64,000 bases of DNA from positions 19,242,412-19,306,411 of the forward strand of contig NW_020954569.1 in the NCBI RefSeq assembly GCF_900497805.2, read 5' to 3'. The translations under genes were made by a program, and so were the position numbers. The notes below the pieces were generated by a model that worked only from the letters and a program-made list of their open reading frames with translations, was not told where the DNA came from and ran no database searches. Shown here piece by piece: positions 22,935-34,362 of this stretch; the stretch's first letter is position 1, and the number at the start of each line of letters is the position of its first letter. The stretch is from Vombatus ursinus. Its lineage: Eukaryota > Chordata > Mammalia > Diprotodontia > Vombatidae.

Positions 22935-23714
22935 TACATCAATGGTCTATTGTGGAAAATCTCTTGCAAAATTGTGTCTGTCATTTACGAGATAGAGTTA
23001 ATATTTCATCATAAAATACTTGTAAATTTTCACCATCTTTTCACCATCCTTCCAGTTTCATATCTAAATGTCCTTGTCTTTGTCCACCAATATGCATATC
23101 TCTATCCATATATGTGCATATTTATAGACATATATGCATATATAGTGCTTTATTCAAAAGTTTCTTAAGGACTCTAAGCTTCTGCATAAAACAAAAGCCT
23201 ATAATTTTAATATAAATATGCATCTAGTGATATTTAATGATTCTAGTGATATCTAATGAACCCTATAGTTTCCAAAGAATTGAAATTGAGGATTACCCAA
23301 ACAGTGATGTAAAGGGTCAAGGTGATTGCTAGTGGGATCTAGCATATTGCAAAGAGGAAATTACAGAGGACTATTTCATCAAAGAAATATCTGAAAACAA
23401 AATTATTATGCATGATTCCAGAGAACTGAAGATAAAACATGCTACCACCTCCTGACAGAGTTGATGATATATATGATAAGATTTAAAATGCTACATATAT
23501 TTTTGATCAATACAGATATTTTTTATACTTATCTATGTATATTTCTTACAAGACATTTATTCTCTTTCACACACAATTGGGAGAAAAAGGAGAGAAAATA
23601 GATTTTTAATTGAAAAATTAATTTTAAAATACATAACATAATTGTTAAATGTATGATAAGAATCAACAAGAGAACTTTTAATCACCATTATGAAAATGAG
23701 GAAAGAGAGGGAGG
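22935..23714. other. unassigned AT-rich sequence
   Basis: No recognisable repeat or exon. It holds a local near-tandem pair, CTAGTGATATTTAATGA and CTAGTGATATCTAATGA, at 23223-23260. Confidence 0.55.
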
Positions 23715-23975
23715 AAACAGACATTTTTAAGTCCTACTATGTACCAGGTACTGTGCTAAATACTTTATGTATACATATTATCCTCTTTTTTTAAAAAATT
23801 CCAACAAGCTAGAAGGTAGACAAAATTATTATCCTCATTTACAGTTAGAGAAAATGAGATACAGAGGTTAAATGACTTGCCTAGAGTTACACTTCTAGTA
23901 AGTGTCTACAGCTAGATTTGGAGCTAGATCTTTTTTACTCAGTTTCAATGTTGTAACTGCTGCACCAATTAGCAA
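23715..23975 (-). mobile_element. MIR SINE (minus)
   Basis: Antisense MIR order: CTACTATGTACCAGGTACTGTGCTAAATACTTTA, TTATTATCCTCATTTACAG, GAGGTTAAATGACTTGCCTAGAGTTACAC, CTAGTAAGTG. Well recognisable despite divergence. Confidence 0.88.
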
Positions 23976-24074
23976 ATGTCTCCAGCTGATTTTCAACTCA
24001 CCTTCCTGACCCCAAGTCCACCACTCCATCTGCCTCAGCACCTAGCTGTGAAGAAGGCCCATAAATTGTATTTG

Positions 24075-24660
24075 AACTATTTTTTCTTGCTATTTAACAT
24101 CTGAATTTACATCATTTTACTATATTTGTGTATTCTTTTTGTTCTATTTTTTTCATTCTGCATTATTTCATACAAGTCTTTCCACAGTTCTTAAAGTTTG
24201 TTTTTAAAGACAATTGATCTAACCAGATCATAGGATCATAGATTTAGCACTGAAGGGGAAGTTAGAGGTCCTCTTGTTTAACATTCTGATTTTATAGATG
24301 AGAAAACCAAATATCAAAGAGGTTAAGTCCTTTCCCAAGATTATACAGTTAATAAGATGGAGAACCAGGACTTAAATTCAGATTCTAAGACTTCAGCCTC
24401 AGGGCTGTTTTCGATGTACCTTGATATCTCTCTGCACTCACTGTGTTTCCACTACTGATGTACAATTATAATTATTTTCATATGCCATCATTCTTCAATC
24501 ACATACTAATCATGAGACATGGTCTATCCCCAGATTTTTGGTAGTGTATGTAGACCACATTACTATAAATACATTTTTATACAAATTAAAGTTTTCTTGC
24601 TGTTTATAAAGTTCTTGGTAAATTTGCTCTCTAGTTGAAAAAGGTGTCATAGCAGATAAA
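24075..24660 (-). mobile_element. old L1 3' fragment (minus) with an L2/MIR-type fragment inside
   Basis: TTCATTCTGCATTATTTCATACAAGTCTTTCCACAGTT (24150-24190) and TACTATAAATACATTTTTATACAAATTAAAG (24560-24592) are antisense L1 ORF2-end phrases. Between them, about 24228-24420, is an antisense L2/MIR-like stretch: ATCATAGGATCATAGATTTAGC, TAACATTCTGATTTTATAGATGAG, GAGGTTAAGTCC. Whether the latter was inserted or the former are separate pieces cannot be settled by eye. Confidence 0.55.
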
Positions 24661-24779
24661 ATGTTATAAATTTTTCTTATATAATTCCAAATTATAGAGA
24701 AGAAAATAATAATTGAATTGAAATAATTGAAACCAGTCCATTCTGGATTCTATAATTGTGGTTTCAAAACCAGTGAGAT

Positions 24780-24955
24780 GAGCACTGCTGATTGTGGAGT
24801 AAAGGGACCTAGGCTCAAATTCTGCCTGGAAACTTACTACTATGTGAGTCACAGAAATGCACTCAATACTCCTGGGTAAAGTTTTATCAGTATAAACCAA
24901 GTGGATTAGACTACAAGGTTTTTGGAGACTCTTTCACATCTAGATCTGTGATTTA
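24780..24955 (+). mobile_element. MIR/L2-type SINE fragment
   Basis: GACCTAGGCTCAAATTCTGCCTGGAAACTTACTA and, at the end, CCAAGTGGATTAGACTACAAGG then TCACATCTAGATCTGTGAT follow the MIR head and an L2-like 3' end. Diverged. Confidence 0.65.
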
Positions 24956-25235
24956 CTATTTTTAAACAAAATGTTTAAACTTGTTTAAGCACAAAATTTC
25001 AATGAGAATTTTTAGCTTTTGACCTGATCATTTTGGCATTTTGTACAAAAAACCTAAACATCCTTTCTATGTCTTTTCTTCTTTAGTATTATTGATATTT
25101 ATTTATAAGCTCCAAGTTCATGGTGACATTCCATTTAAGTTAATTATTATGATCACAAGTAATTACAACTTAATAAGTATTTTATAACAGTCATGATGAT
25201 AATCTCTTAGGGATAATGATTCATAAGAATAGCTG

Positions 25236-25460
25236 ACATTTATATACTATGTTAAGGCTTTCAAAGTGCTTTACTAAAGTTCCATTTGATTTTCACAATG
25301 CTTTAAGGTAAGTGCTATTATTAACCAATTTTATAGATAAAGAAACAGGTTAAGTGATTTGCTCAGCATTACACAGTTACTAAGTGTTTTAGGCCTGATT
25401 TGAAGATAGGACTGCCTAATGCAAGGACCAATTTCTTTCCCACTGTGCCACCTACAAAAA
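25236..25460 (-). mobile_element. MIR SINE (minus)
   Basis: Antisense MIR: GCTTTCAAAGTGCTTTACTA, TTTTATAGATAAAGAAACAGGTTAAGTGATTTGCTCAGCATTACACAG, CTAAGTG, then ATTTGAAGATAGGACTGCC. Confidence 0.82.
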
Positions 25461-26499
25461 TAGGTGCTTTGTAATATATAACTAAATTATAAATTTTTAT
25501 AGTTTAATAGCAAAACTTAATTCCACTTTAAAGCCTATAAGTTGCATTGAAGTTGCTGACTAGCTTTGGGGAAAGTTGTTTCTTCACCCAGGAGTTTCTC
25601 TTTTCAGTAAAATCATATGTCTAGCCCCTTTTGTTATACCTATAATGTGTATTAAAGTTTATTTTTCTGTTCAGTGGAGTCCTGAAAATAGGCTAATTTA
25701 GGGCCAAAAAAGAAAGAAAGTTAGGTGTTCCTACTTTATTACATTGCTTCTATTTTTAGCCCAAGTGTATGTAGGATATGTTCTCCAACGTGTCTGTCCT
25801 TTTAAGAGGCAGGAAAAAAAATAGACTACACAAGCCAATCTAATTGAAAACTCTTCCAGCTTACACAGGATGTTAGAACCTTGCTTAAAGAGCAAATTCA
25901 TTTGGTGGGGGTGGGGGTAAGGGCAGCATTCATGAAGCAGTGGACAATTCAACTAGAAAATCTCTTGCATTAATGAAATGTAAAATCATAAAGTCTTCTC
26001 TGTGGTCATATTGTGGTTTGGGCAGGCATAGGGGGAGGGTTATAATGAGCAATGTGAGCCTTCAGAAAAAGGAACCAAGGAAACAGGACCTTCAGCCTAA
26101 TGGCATGGGAATGATCTTGGTGGCTTGAATTGGCAGAGAACTGTATACTTAGATGGGGGGATTTCAAGAGCTCTAGGGAGGAAGTGTCCCCCCTATTCAG
26201 AAGGTAGAATAAAGCACTGGTCACCCAAATTTAGTTGTGACTGTCTTGACTACAGTTTTGTTAAACACAAACTCACTCACTCTTTCTCTTTCTCTCTCTG
26301 ACTTTTTTCTCTGACTTGTGACCACAGCTCTTCATTCTAATTGTAGTTCACATTCTGCTTATTCTGTTTGCCTATAATAAGATATTGGCCTGATTGAACC
26401 TTATAAATTCTCTTATTCTGATTCCTTTTGAAATGATAACTATCTCCTCCAACTTGACTGATTGGATGTGATTTCATACTTCTAGACTCTTTCCTTTCT
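25461..26499. other. unassigned sequence, locally GC-richer
   Basis: No family recognised. It includes a G-rich GGTGGGGGTGGGGGTAAGG tract near 25903-25921, an AATAAA-containing stretch near 26208 followed by GT-rich sequence, and a CT-rich run at about 26277-26310. An LTR origin for 25880-26300 crossed my mind, but I cannot find ends or a partner copy. Confidence 0.5.
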
Positions 26500-28180
26500 T
26501 AAATAACATTTTATTTTTTTCCCAGTTGCATTAAAAACAATTTTTATTTTTTTTTAATTTTGAACTCCAATCTCACCTTCCCTGCCCCCCCATTAAGAAA
26601 GCAATAAATCTGATATAGGTTATACATGTGTAATCATGCAAAAGATATTTCCATACTACTCATGTTGTGAAGTAAAACATAGATTAAAAAAAAGACTAAA
26701 GAAACACAAAAACTAGAGTAAGTGAAAAAATATTATGCTTCAATCAGAATTCAGAATCTATCAGATTTTTGTCTTAAGGTGGATAGAATTTGTTACCATA
26801 AGTCTTCAGAATTCTAACATTGTATTTCTTAGAAGATCTAAGTCATTCACAGTTGATCATCATACCATAGTGATGTTATTGTGTATAATGTTCTCTTGGT
26901 TCAGCTTATTTCACTTTACATAAGTTCATGTAAACCTTTCCAGGTTTTTCAGAAACCATCCTGCTTGTAATTTCTTATAGTAAAATAGTATTCATTGCAA
27001 TTAGATACACCAACTTATTTAATGATTCACCAATTAATGAGCATCCCCTCAATTTCTAATTCTTTGCCACCACAAAAAGAGCTGCTATAAATAATTTTGT
27101 ACATAAAGCTCCTCTTCTTTTTTTTTTTAAATTTCTTTGGGATACAAACCTAGTAGTGGTATCACCCTTTCAGCATAGTCCTAAATTGTTCTCCAGAATG
27201 GTTGGATCACTTCACAAGTCCACAAAGAGTGCTTTAGTGTCCCAATTTTCCCAGGTCCCCTTCAATATTTATCATTTTTTCTATCATACTAACCAATTTG
27301 ATAAGAATAAAGTAGTAACTCAGAGTTGTTTTAATTTGAATTTCTCTAATAAATAGTCATTTAGAGCATTTTATATAACTATCAATAGTTTTGATTTCTT
27401 CTGAAAACTGCCTATTCATATCCTATGACAATTTATCAATTAGGAACTGATTTGTATTCTCATAAATTTGACTCAGTTCTCTATGTATTTGAAAAAATGT
27501 GGTCTTTATCAGAGACAGGATGTCAATTTTCTCCTAATTTTCTGTTTTCCTTTTAATCATTATTATATTGATTTTACCTGTACAAAAAAATTTAACTTAG
27601 TATAAAATCATACATTTTACATGTTATAATGCTCTCTATGTTTTGTTAGGTCACAACCTCTTCCTTTATCCATAGAACATAAAAACTGTTCCATGCTTTT
27701 CTGATTCACTTATATTACCCTTTATGTCTACATCAGGTACCCATTTTGACCTTATCTTGGCATACAGTGTGAGATGTTGGTCTAAATTTAGGGTCTGCAA
27801 AACTGTTTTCCAGTTTCCCCAGAAGTTTTAGTCAAATGGTGAATTATTTTCTAAAAAACTTGGATCTCTGCTTGTACCTAATCTTTTCAACTTATACACC
27901 ACCTTATTTCTTATCCAGTACAAGATTATTTTGAAAATTGCTACTGTATAATACAAGTAGAGATCTGGTAAAGCTAGACAACCTTACTTCACCTTTTTTT
28001 CATTAATTCCCTTGATATTCTTCACCTTTTGTTCTTCCAGATGAATTCTGTTATTTTTTTCTAATTCTATAAAACACATTTTGGGTAGTTTGATTCATAT
28101 GGCAGTGAATAAGTAAATTAATTTGGGTAGAATTGTAATTTTTACTATATTGGCTTAGACTACCCATGAGGGATTGATAG
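26500..28180 (-). mobile_element. L1 retrotransposon, 3' part of ORF2 and 3' UTR (minus)
   Basis: Read on the minus strand, ORF2 C-terminal coding text runs from about 28165 (ATTCTACCCAAATTAATTTA, TGCCATATG) down to the 3' UTR near 26500. Antisense landmarks: CATTTTGACCTTATCTTGG (27750), CTAACCAATTTGATAAGAA (27290), CCAGAATGGTTGGATCA (27195), AAAAAGAGCTGCTATAAA (27080). It is more diverged than the copies at 17.8 and 31.0 kb. 5'-truncated after the RT domain. Confidence 0.92.
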
Positions 28181-28399
28181 TTTTTTTTTATTTTTTTAGA
28201 AATGATTTAGGAGAGTGCATTTTATTGTGTGCCCAAAGACAACAAGAAACATTTTTCCATGAGATATTTGGTTATCCTACACTGAAATTCTTAGAATTGG
28301 CATTTGCAAAAAACCACAAAGAAAATAATCACAGTTTATACACCAACATCAAGTGCTTGGTATACAATGGTTGAGAAATTTTTTGAACAACTTAATGAA
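28181..28399. other. unassigned sequence between L1 pieces
   Basis: Begins with a T-rich run and then about 200 bases with no recognisable family. Confidence 0.5.
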
Positions 28400-28579
28400 A
28401 CTTTCTAATTTTGTAAAATTTTAAGGTATAAATTTTTCTCCCTCCCTCCCTCCCTTTCCCCTTCCCCAAGACAGCAAGCAATTTGATATGTTATTTACGT
28501 AGCATCATGTTAAACACATTTCCACATTAGTCATATTGGGAAGAAGAATCAGAACAAAGGGGAAAAACCAGAAGAAATG

Positions 28580-28611
<32 letters not shown>

Positions 28612-28862
28612 AAAACAAAATAGTGAAAATCGTATGCTCTGATCTGCATTTGGACTCCATAGTTCTTTCTCTAGATGTGGATAGCATTTTCCATCACAAG
28701 TCTTTTGGAATTGTATTAGACCACTGTATTACTGAGAAGATCTTAGTCTATCATAGTTAATAATCACACAAGGCTGCTGTTGCTGTGTGCAATGTTCTCC
28801 TGGTTATGCTCAGTTCACTAAACATCAGTTCATGCATCAGATTTTTTCTCAAATCTGCATAA
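28400..28862 (-). mobile_element. L1 3' UTR fragment (minus)
   Basis: Antisense marsupial L1 3' UTR: CTCCCTCCCTCCCTCCC, AGACAGCAAGCAATTTGATA, then GATCTGCATTTGGACTCCATAG, GATGTGGATAGCATTTTCCATCA and TCAGTTCATGCATCAG. An (AAAAC)n run sits at 28581-28618. This is a separate, younger-looking copy than 26500-28180. The TTTC array and HAL1 adjoin its 5' side. Confidence 0.88.
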
Positions 28863-28867
28863 TCATA

Positions 28868-28889
28868 ATTTCTTTCTTTCTTTCTTTTT

Positions 28890-28953
<64 letters not shown>

Positions 28954-28976
28954 TTCTTTTCTTTATTTCTTTTTTT
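28868..28976. repeat. (TTTC)n array at a HAL1 3' end
   Basis: About 25 TTTC units with small T expansions. On the minus strand it is (GAAA)n directly after the HAL1 3' terminus, so it probably grew from that element's A-rich tail. The Phe/Leu/Ser-rich frame over it is an artefact. Confidence 0.95.
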
Positions 28977-29775
28977 AAGGATTTTGTGTATTAATTAATC
29001 TATTTTTAGTTTTTAACATTCACTTCCACAAGATGTTGAGTTCCAAATTTTCTCCCCATCTTGTCCCACCCCCTACACCAAGGCGGTGTGCATTGTGAAT
29101 ACCTCTTCTTCTAATCTGCTTTCCCTTCTATCTCCCCTTTTCTTATCCCTTTCCCCTTATATTTTCTTGAATAGCAGGATAGATTTCTATAACCCATTGC
29201 CTATATATCTCATTTCCTAGTTGGATGTGAAAGTAACTTTTAAAATTTGTTTGTAAAATTTTGGGTGCAAATTTTCTCCCTTCCTCCCTCCACACCCACC
29301 CTCATTGATAATGCAAGCAGCTTGATACAGGTTATACATGTGTAGTCATGTTGTGAAAAACTAACTATATTTCCCTTCATCCTATCCCAAACCCCATTTG
29401 TTCTATTCTTTCTTTTGACAGTGTCCCTCCTCAGAAGTATTTGCTTCTGATTACCCCCTCCCCCAATCTGCCCTCCCTTTTATCATACCCCAGCATTCTT
29501 AACCCCTTCCACCTTATTTTACTGTAGGATAAGATAGATTTCCATACCCAATTCAGTGTGTATAGTATTCCCTCCTCAAGCCAAATCCAATGAGAATAAG
29601 ATTCACTCATTCTCTCTCACCTTCCCCCAATTAAAAGCCTTTTCTTGTCTGTTTTATGTGAGATAATTTACCCCATTCTACCTCTCCCTTTCTCCTTCTT
29701 CCAGTATAATCCTCTTTCATCCCTTAATTTTGTTCTTCAGGTATCACCCCTTCATCTTCAACTCACCCTGTGCCC

Positions 29776-29800
29776 TCTATCTCTCTATCAATCTATCTAT

Positions 29801-29844
<44 letters not shown>

Positions 29845-29876
29845 TGATCTATCTATCTCATCTATCACATACTTTT
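29776..29876 (-). repeat. (CTAT)n microsatellite inside HAL1
   Basis: The plus strand reads CTAT units with two TTAT/TGAT variants; on the element's own strand it is (GATA)n. It is flanked by TTGAAGATGAAG-type HAL1 text exactly as in the other two copies. Confidence 0.97.
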
Positions 29877-30083
29877 TCCCTCCAACTACCCTAATACTGA
29901 CAAAAGTCTCATAGTCACAAATATCATCTTTCCATTGCAGGGATATAGACAGTTCAACCTTAATAAGTCTCTTGTGATTTTTTTTTTTTACTTCTTCATG
30001 TTTCTCTTCAATCTTGTATTTGAAAGTCAAATTTTCTATTCAACTCTGGTCTTTTCATCAAGAATGCTTGAAAGTCCTCTATC

Positions 30084-30287
30084 TCACTGAATGTCCATTT
30101 TTTTCCTGTGGAGGACTATGCTCAGTTTTTCTGGGTAAGTGATTCTTGACTGTAATCCTATCTCCTTTGACCTCTGAAATATTATATTCCAAGCCCTCCA
30201 GTGCCTTAATATAGAAGCTGCTAAATCCTGTGTTATCTTGATTGTGTTTCCACAACACTTGAATTTTTTCTTTCTGACTGCTTGCAA
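30084..30287 (-). pseudogene. HAL1 ORF1p C-terminal domain remnant
   Basis: The 68-residue frame contains KKKFKCCGNTIKITQDLA, LRHWRAWNIIFQRSKEIGLQ and SRITYPEKLSI. These match the order of the L1 ORF1p C-terminal domain, where the human protein has a KGKPIRLTADLS-type stretch and an RISYPAKLSF motif. That domain works with the RRM in nucleic-acid binding. The upstream half is in another broken frame. Confidence 0.92.
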
Positions 30288-30375
30288 TATTTTCTCCTTG
30301 ACCTAAGAACTCTGGAATTTGGCTACAGTATTCTTAGGATTTTCCATTCCATTGGGGATCCCTTTCAGGAGGTGA

Positions 30376-30582
30376 TCAGTAGATTCTTTCAATTTCTATT
30401 TTACTCTCTGGTTCTAGAACATCAGGGCAGTTTTCCTTGATAATTTCTTGAAAGATGATGTCTAGCTTCTTTTTTTGATCATGGCTTTCAGATATTCCAA
30501 TAATTTTTTTTAAATTATCTCTCCTGGATCTATTTTCCAGGTCAATTGTTTTTCCAATGAGACATTTCACATTGTGCTCCAT
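30376..30582 (-). pseudogene. HAL1 ORF1p RRM-region remnant
   Basis: Contains ENRSRRDNLKKIIGI, which corresponds to the ENRSRRNNLRIIGL start of the L1 ORF1p RRM, and IIFQEIIKENCPDVLEP followed by KIEIERIY, the conserved end of that domain. An extra Lys and Ile disturb the RRM start relative to the usual motif. Confidence 0.92.
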
Positions 30583-30805
30583 TTTTTTTTCATCTTTTTG
30601 GTTTGATTTACAATGTCTTGATTTCTTATAAAATCACTAGCTTCCATTTGCTCCATTCTAATTTTTAAGGAAGTATTTTCTTGAGTGAGCTTTTGGACTT
30701 CCTTTTCCATCTGGCCAATTTTGTTTTTTTAAGGCATTCTTCTCATTGGCTTTTTGGATGTCTTTTGCCTTTTGAGTTGGTCTATTTTTTAAGTTGTTAT
30801 TTTCT

Positions 30806-31060
30806 TCAGTGTTTTTGGGAAGTCTCCTTTAGCAATTTGTTGACTTGTTTTTCATGATTTTCTTGCATCACTGTCATTTCTCTTCCTAGTTTTTCCTCTA
30901 CTTCTCTTACTTTCTTCTCAAAATCCTTTTTGAACTCTTCCATGTCCTGGAACTGATTTGTATTTTTCTTGGAGGTTTTGGATGTAATAGCTTTGACTTT
31001 GTTGTCTTCTGGTTGTATGTGTTGATCTTCTTCTATCATTCCTTGCAGATGATATGACAA
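30806..31060 (-). pseudogene. HAL1 ORF1p coiled-coil remnant
   Basis: 84 residues rich in Glu, Lys and Gln with heptad-like spacing (EFKKDFEKKVREVEEKLGRE), as in the trimerising coiled coil of ORF1p. The first few codons (31043-31060) already lie in the abutting L1, so the start shown by this frame is not the original one. Confidence 0.85.
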
Positions 31061-33165
31061 TATCCTTAGAGAATTCTAGAGAATCAAGTAAAAAATACTT
31101 GAAATAATAAACAACTTTAGTAAAGTAGAAGGCTATAAAATAAACCCACATAAATCATCAGCATTTCTATATATTACCAACAAAACCCAACAGCAAGAGA
31201 AAGAAAGAGAAATTCCATTTAAACTTACTGTAGACATTACAAAATATTTAGGAGTCTACTTCCCAAAACAAACCCAGGAAATATATGAACACAATTACAA
31301 AACACTTTTCACACAAATAAAGTCAGATCTAAGTAATTGGAAAAACATCAGTTGCTCACGGGTAGCCCAAGATAACATAATAAAAACAACAATTCTACCT
31401 AAGCTAATTTACTTATTCAGTGCCATAACAATCAAACTACTAAAAACTTATTTTATTGAATTGGAAAAAATTAATAATAAGATTCATTTGGAAGAACAAA
31501 AGGTCCCAAATATCAAGGGAACTAATGAAAAGAAATGTAGGGGAAGGTTGCCTAATCATTCCAGATCTTAAATTGTATTATAAAACAGCAATTATCAAAA
31601 CTGCTTGATACTGGCTAAGAAATAGGGTGGCGGATCAGTGGAATAGGTTAAGTATGCAAGACATAGTAGTCAATGACTATAGTAATCTATTATTTGATAA
31701 ACACAAAGACCCCAGTTTGTGGGATAAGAACCCACTCTTTGACAACAACTGCTGGGAAAACTGGAAAAGAGTATGGCAGAAACTAAGCACAGATCAAAAT
31801 TTCATACCTTATACCAAAATAAAGTCAAAATGAGTTCATGATTTAGATATAAAGGCTGGTACTGTAAGCAAACTGGGAAAGCAAGGAAGAGTTCACCTAT
31901 CAGATTTATGGAAAACAGAAAAATTCATGACCAAATAGGAGATAGAAAACATTATGAAAAACAAAATGGATAATTTTGATTACATTAAATTGAAACGTTT
32001 TTGCACAAACAAAGCCAATGAAACCAAGATTAGAAGGAAAGTAGAAAATTGGGAAAGAATTTTTACGACCAGTCTCTCTGATAAGTGACATTGATAAAAT
32101 ATATAGAGAATTAAGTCAAATTTATAAGAATACAAGTCATTCCCCAATTAATAAATGGTCAAAGGATATGAACAGGCAGTTCTCAGATGAAGAAATTAAA
32201 GTCATCTATAGTCATATGAAAAAATGCTCTAAATCACTATTGATTAGAGAAATGCAAATCAAAACAATTCTAAGGTACCACATCACACCTATCAGATTGG
32301 CCAACATGACAAAACAGGAAAATGATAAATGTTGGAAAAGATGTGGGAAAATTGGAACACTAATGCATTGTTGGTGGAGTTGTGAAATGATCCAACCATT
32401 TTGGAAAGCAATTTGGAACTATGTCCAAAGGGCTATAAAAATGTGCATACCCTTTGACCCAGCAATAGTACTTATTGGGCTATATGCCAGAGAGATCACA
32501 GAAATGGGAAAAAAGACCAACATGTACAAAAATATTTATAGCATCTCTTTTTGTGGTGGCAAAGAATTGGAAATTGAGAGGATGCCCATCAATTGGAGAA
32601 TGGGTGAACAAGTTGTGGTATATGAATGTAATGGAATACTATTATGCAGTAAGAATTGATGAGCAGGCAGACTTCAGAAAAACCTGGAAAGACTTGTATG
32701 GTTTGATGCTGAGTGAAGTGAGCAGAACCAGGTGAATGTTGTATACCATAACAGCCATGTTGTGCAATGACTAATATTGATAAACTTAACCCTTCTCAGC
32801 AAGACAAGGATCTAAGACATCTCCGAAGACCTCATGATGGAAAATTCTATCCACAAAGAAGAAGGAACTATGAAGTTTGAATACAGATTGAAGCATACTA
32901 TTTTCTATCTTTTTTTCTTCTGTTGTGTTTTGTTTCCTCTTCCTGGTGTTTCCTCCCATTGGTTCTAATTCTTACTTGCAAAATCACTAATGTGAAAATA
33001 TGTTTAATAGGAATGTATATGTATAGCCTGTATCAAATTGCATGCCATCTTGGGGAGGGATGTGAGGGAGGAGGGAGGTGGAAAAATATTTAAAAGTCAA
33101 AAGTTTATGGAAGTGATTATTGATAATTCAAAATAAATTAATAAAAATAAAAAAGAAATAATAAA
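31043..33165 (+). mobile_element. L1 retrotransposon, 5'-truncated at the RT catalytic box
   Basis: Starts within the codons for the F-A-D-D box (TTGCAGATGATATGA) and follows ORF2 through the C-terminal region to the 3' UTR, with CATGATGGAAAATTCTATCCAC, GCATGCCATCTTGGGGAGGG and an A-rich tail (about 33125-33165). It is less diverged than the 17.8-kb copy. It is broken: readable pieces include 31627-31833, 32168-32659 and 32475-32735, with stops or frameshifts between them. Confidence 0.96.
32168..32735 (+). pseudogene. L1 ORF2 C-terminal region with Cys/His motif
   Basis: In the first frame (32168-32659), residues 1-110 read MNRQFSDEEIKVIYSHMKKC and onward. A Cys-X3-Cys-X7-His-X4-Cys motif, the L1 ORF2p zinc-knuckle-like signature, is at residues 55, 59, 67 and 72 (CWKRC ... 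HCWWSC). After about 32470-32530 the conserved text continues in the next frame (32475-32735) with FVVAKNWKLRGCPSIGEW and WKDLYGLMLSEVSRTR, so one frameshift separates the two parts. Upstream, 31627-31833 carries another ORF2 piece (DQWNRLSMQDIVVNDYSNLL). Confidence 0.93.
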
Positions 33166-33167
33166 AA

Positions 33168-33750
33168 TAAGTCATCAAGGAAAACTGCCCTGATAGTCTA
33201 GAACCAGAGGGTAAAATAGAAATGGAAGGAATTCACCGATCACCTCCTGAAAGAGATCCCCAAAGGAAAACTCCTAGGAATGTTGTAGCCAAATTCCAGA
33301 ATTCCCAGGTCAAGGAGAAGATATTGCAAGCAGCCAGAAAGAAACAATTCAAGGACTGTGGAAACACAATCAGGATAACACAAGATTTAGCAACTTCTAC
33401 ATTAAGGCACTGTGTGGCTTGGAATACAATATTCCATAGGTCAAAGAAGATAAGATTACAGCCAAGAACCACCTAACCAGCAAAACTAAGTATAATCCTT
33501 CATGGGAAGAATTGAACGTTCAGTGAAATAGAGGACTTTCAAGCATTCTTAATGAAAAGACCAGAGCTGAATAGAAAATTTGATTTTCAAATTCAAGACT
33601 TGAGAGAAGTATAAAGAGGTAACCAGGAAAGAGAAATCTTAAAGGACTTATTAAGGTTGAACTGTTTACATTCCTACATGGAAAGATGATTTTTGTAACT
33701 TATGAGACCGTTGTCAGTATTTGGGTAGTTGGAGGGTAAATAATTATATG

Positions 33751-33819
<69 letters not shown>

Positions 33820-34362
33820 TGATTGATTGATAGGTAGAGGGCACAGGGTGAGTTGAAGATGAAGGGGTGATATCTGGAGAATAAAATTAAGGTTTGAGAG
33901 AGAATTTATACTGGGAGAAGGAGAAAAGGAGAGGTAGAATGAGGTAAATTATCTTACATAAAACAGACAAGGGAATACTTTTATGGTAGAGGAAAGTAGA
34001 GGAAGGTGAGAGGGAATGAGTGAATCTTACTCTCATCAGATTTGGCTTAAGGAGGGAATAACATACACACTGAATTGGGTATGGAAATCTATGTTACCCT
34101 ACAGGAAAATAGGGGGTAAGGGGATAAGAGAGCAGGGGGATGATTGAGGGGAGGGCAGATTGGGGGAGGGGGTAATCAGAAGCAAATACTTCTGAGGAGG
34201 GACAGTGTCAAAAGAGAGAGTAGAATAAATAGGGAGTGGGTGGGATAGAATGAAGGGAAATATAGTTAGTTTTTCACAACATGACTACTAAGGCAGTATT
34301 TTGCATGATTACACATGTATAACCTATATCGAGTTGCTAGGTTTGTACTAGGGGAAAATTGT
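33168..34362 (+). mobile_element. HAL1 copy (plus), truncated at both ends
   Basis: Begins mid-ORF1 (ATCAAGGAAAACTGCCCTGA, end of the RRM) and continues through the C-terminal domain (33222-33476 frame: GNTIRITQDLATSTLRHC, NTIFHRSKKIRLQPRT). A short tail with SEIEDFQAFL-like text, the GATA array (33751-33836) and polypurine 3' UTR follow, up to CTATATCGAGTTGCTAGG. The usual 3' terminus is missing, and L1 ORF2 text follows directly. Compared with 11821-13055 it keeps more ORF1 but loses the last ~350 bases. Confidence 0.92.
33751..33836 (+). repeat. (GATA)n microsatellite inside HAL1
   Basis: About 18 GATA units ending in GATTGATTGATTGATAGG. Same internal site as in the two other HAL1 copies, between GTAGTTGGAGGG and GAGGGCACAGGGTGAGTTG. 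Confidence 0.98.

Larger units (their letters stand above)
28977..31042 (-). mobile_element. HAL1 (half-L1) retrotransposon (minus), ORF1 plus 3' UTR
   Basis: From 31042 down: ORF1 coiled coil, RRM-like middle, C-terminal domain, an internal GATA array (29776-29876), the polypurine 3' UTR, and an end at about 29045-28990 whose reverse complement reads ATTTGGAACTCAACATC and GTTAAAAACTAAAAATAG. No ORF2 is present between ORF1 and the tail, as expected for HAL1. The 5' UTR and start of ORF1 are missing; the break at 31042 joins head-to-head with a plus-strand L1. Confidence 0.92.

Noticed and set aside
25880-26300. Possible LTR with an AATAAA signal and GT-rich downstream sequence
   Set aside because: No terminal TG...CA ends, target duplication, TATA box or second copy could be found in the window.
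28977-34362. Twin priming (5' inversion) as the explanation for HAL1(-) next to L1(+)
   Set aside because: Both sides contain their own 3' UTR ends and belong to different element types, so they cannot be two halves of one inverted insertion.
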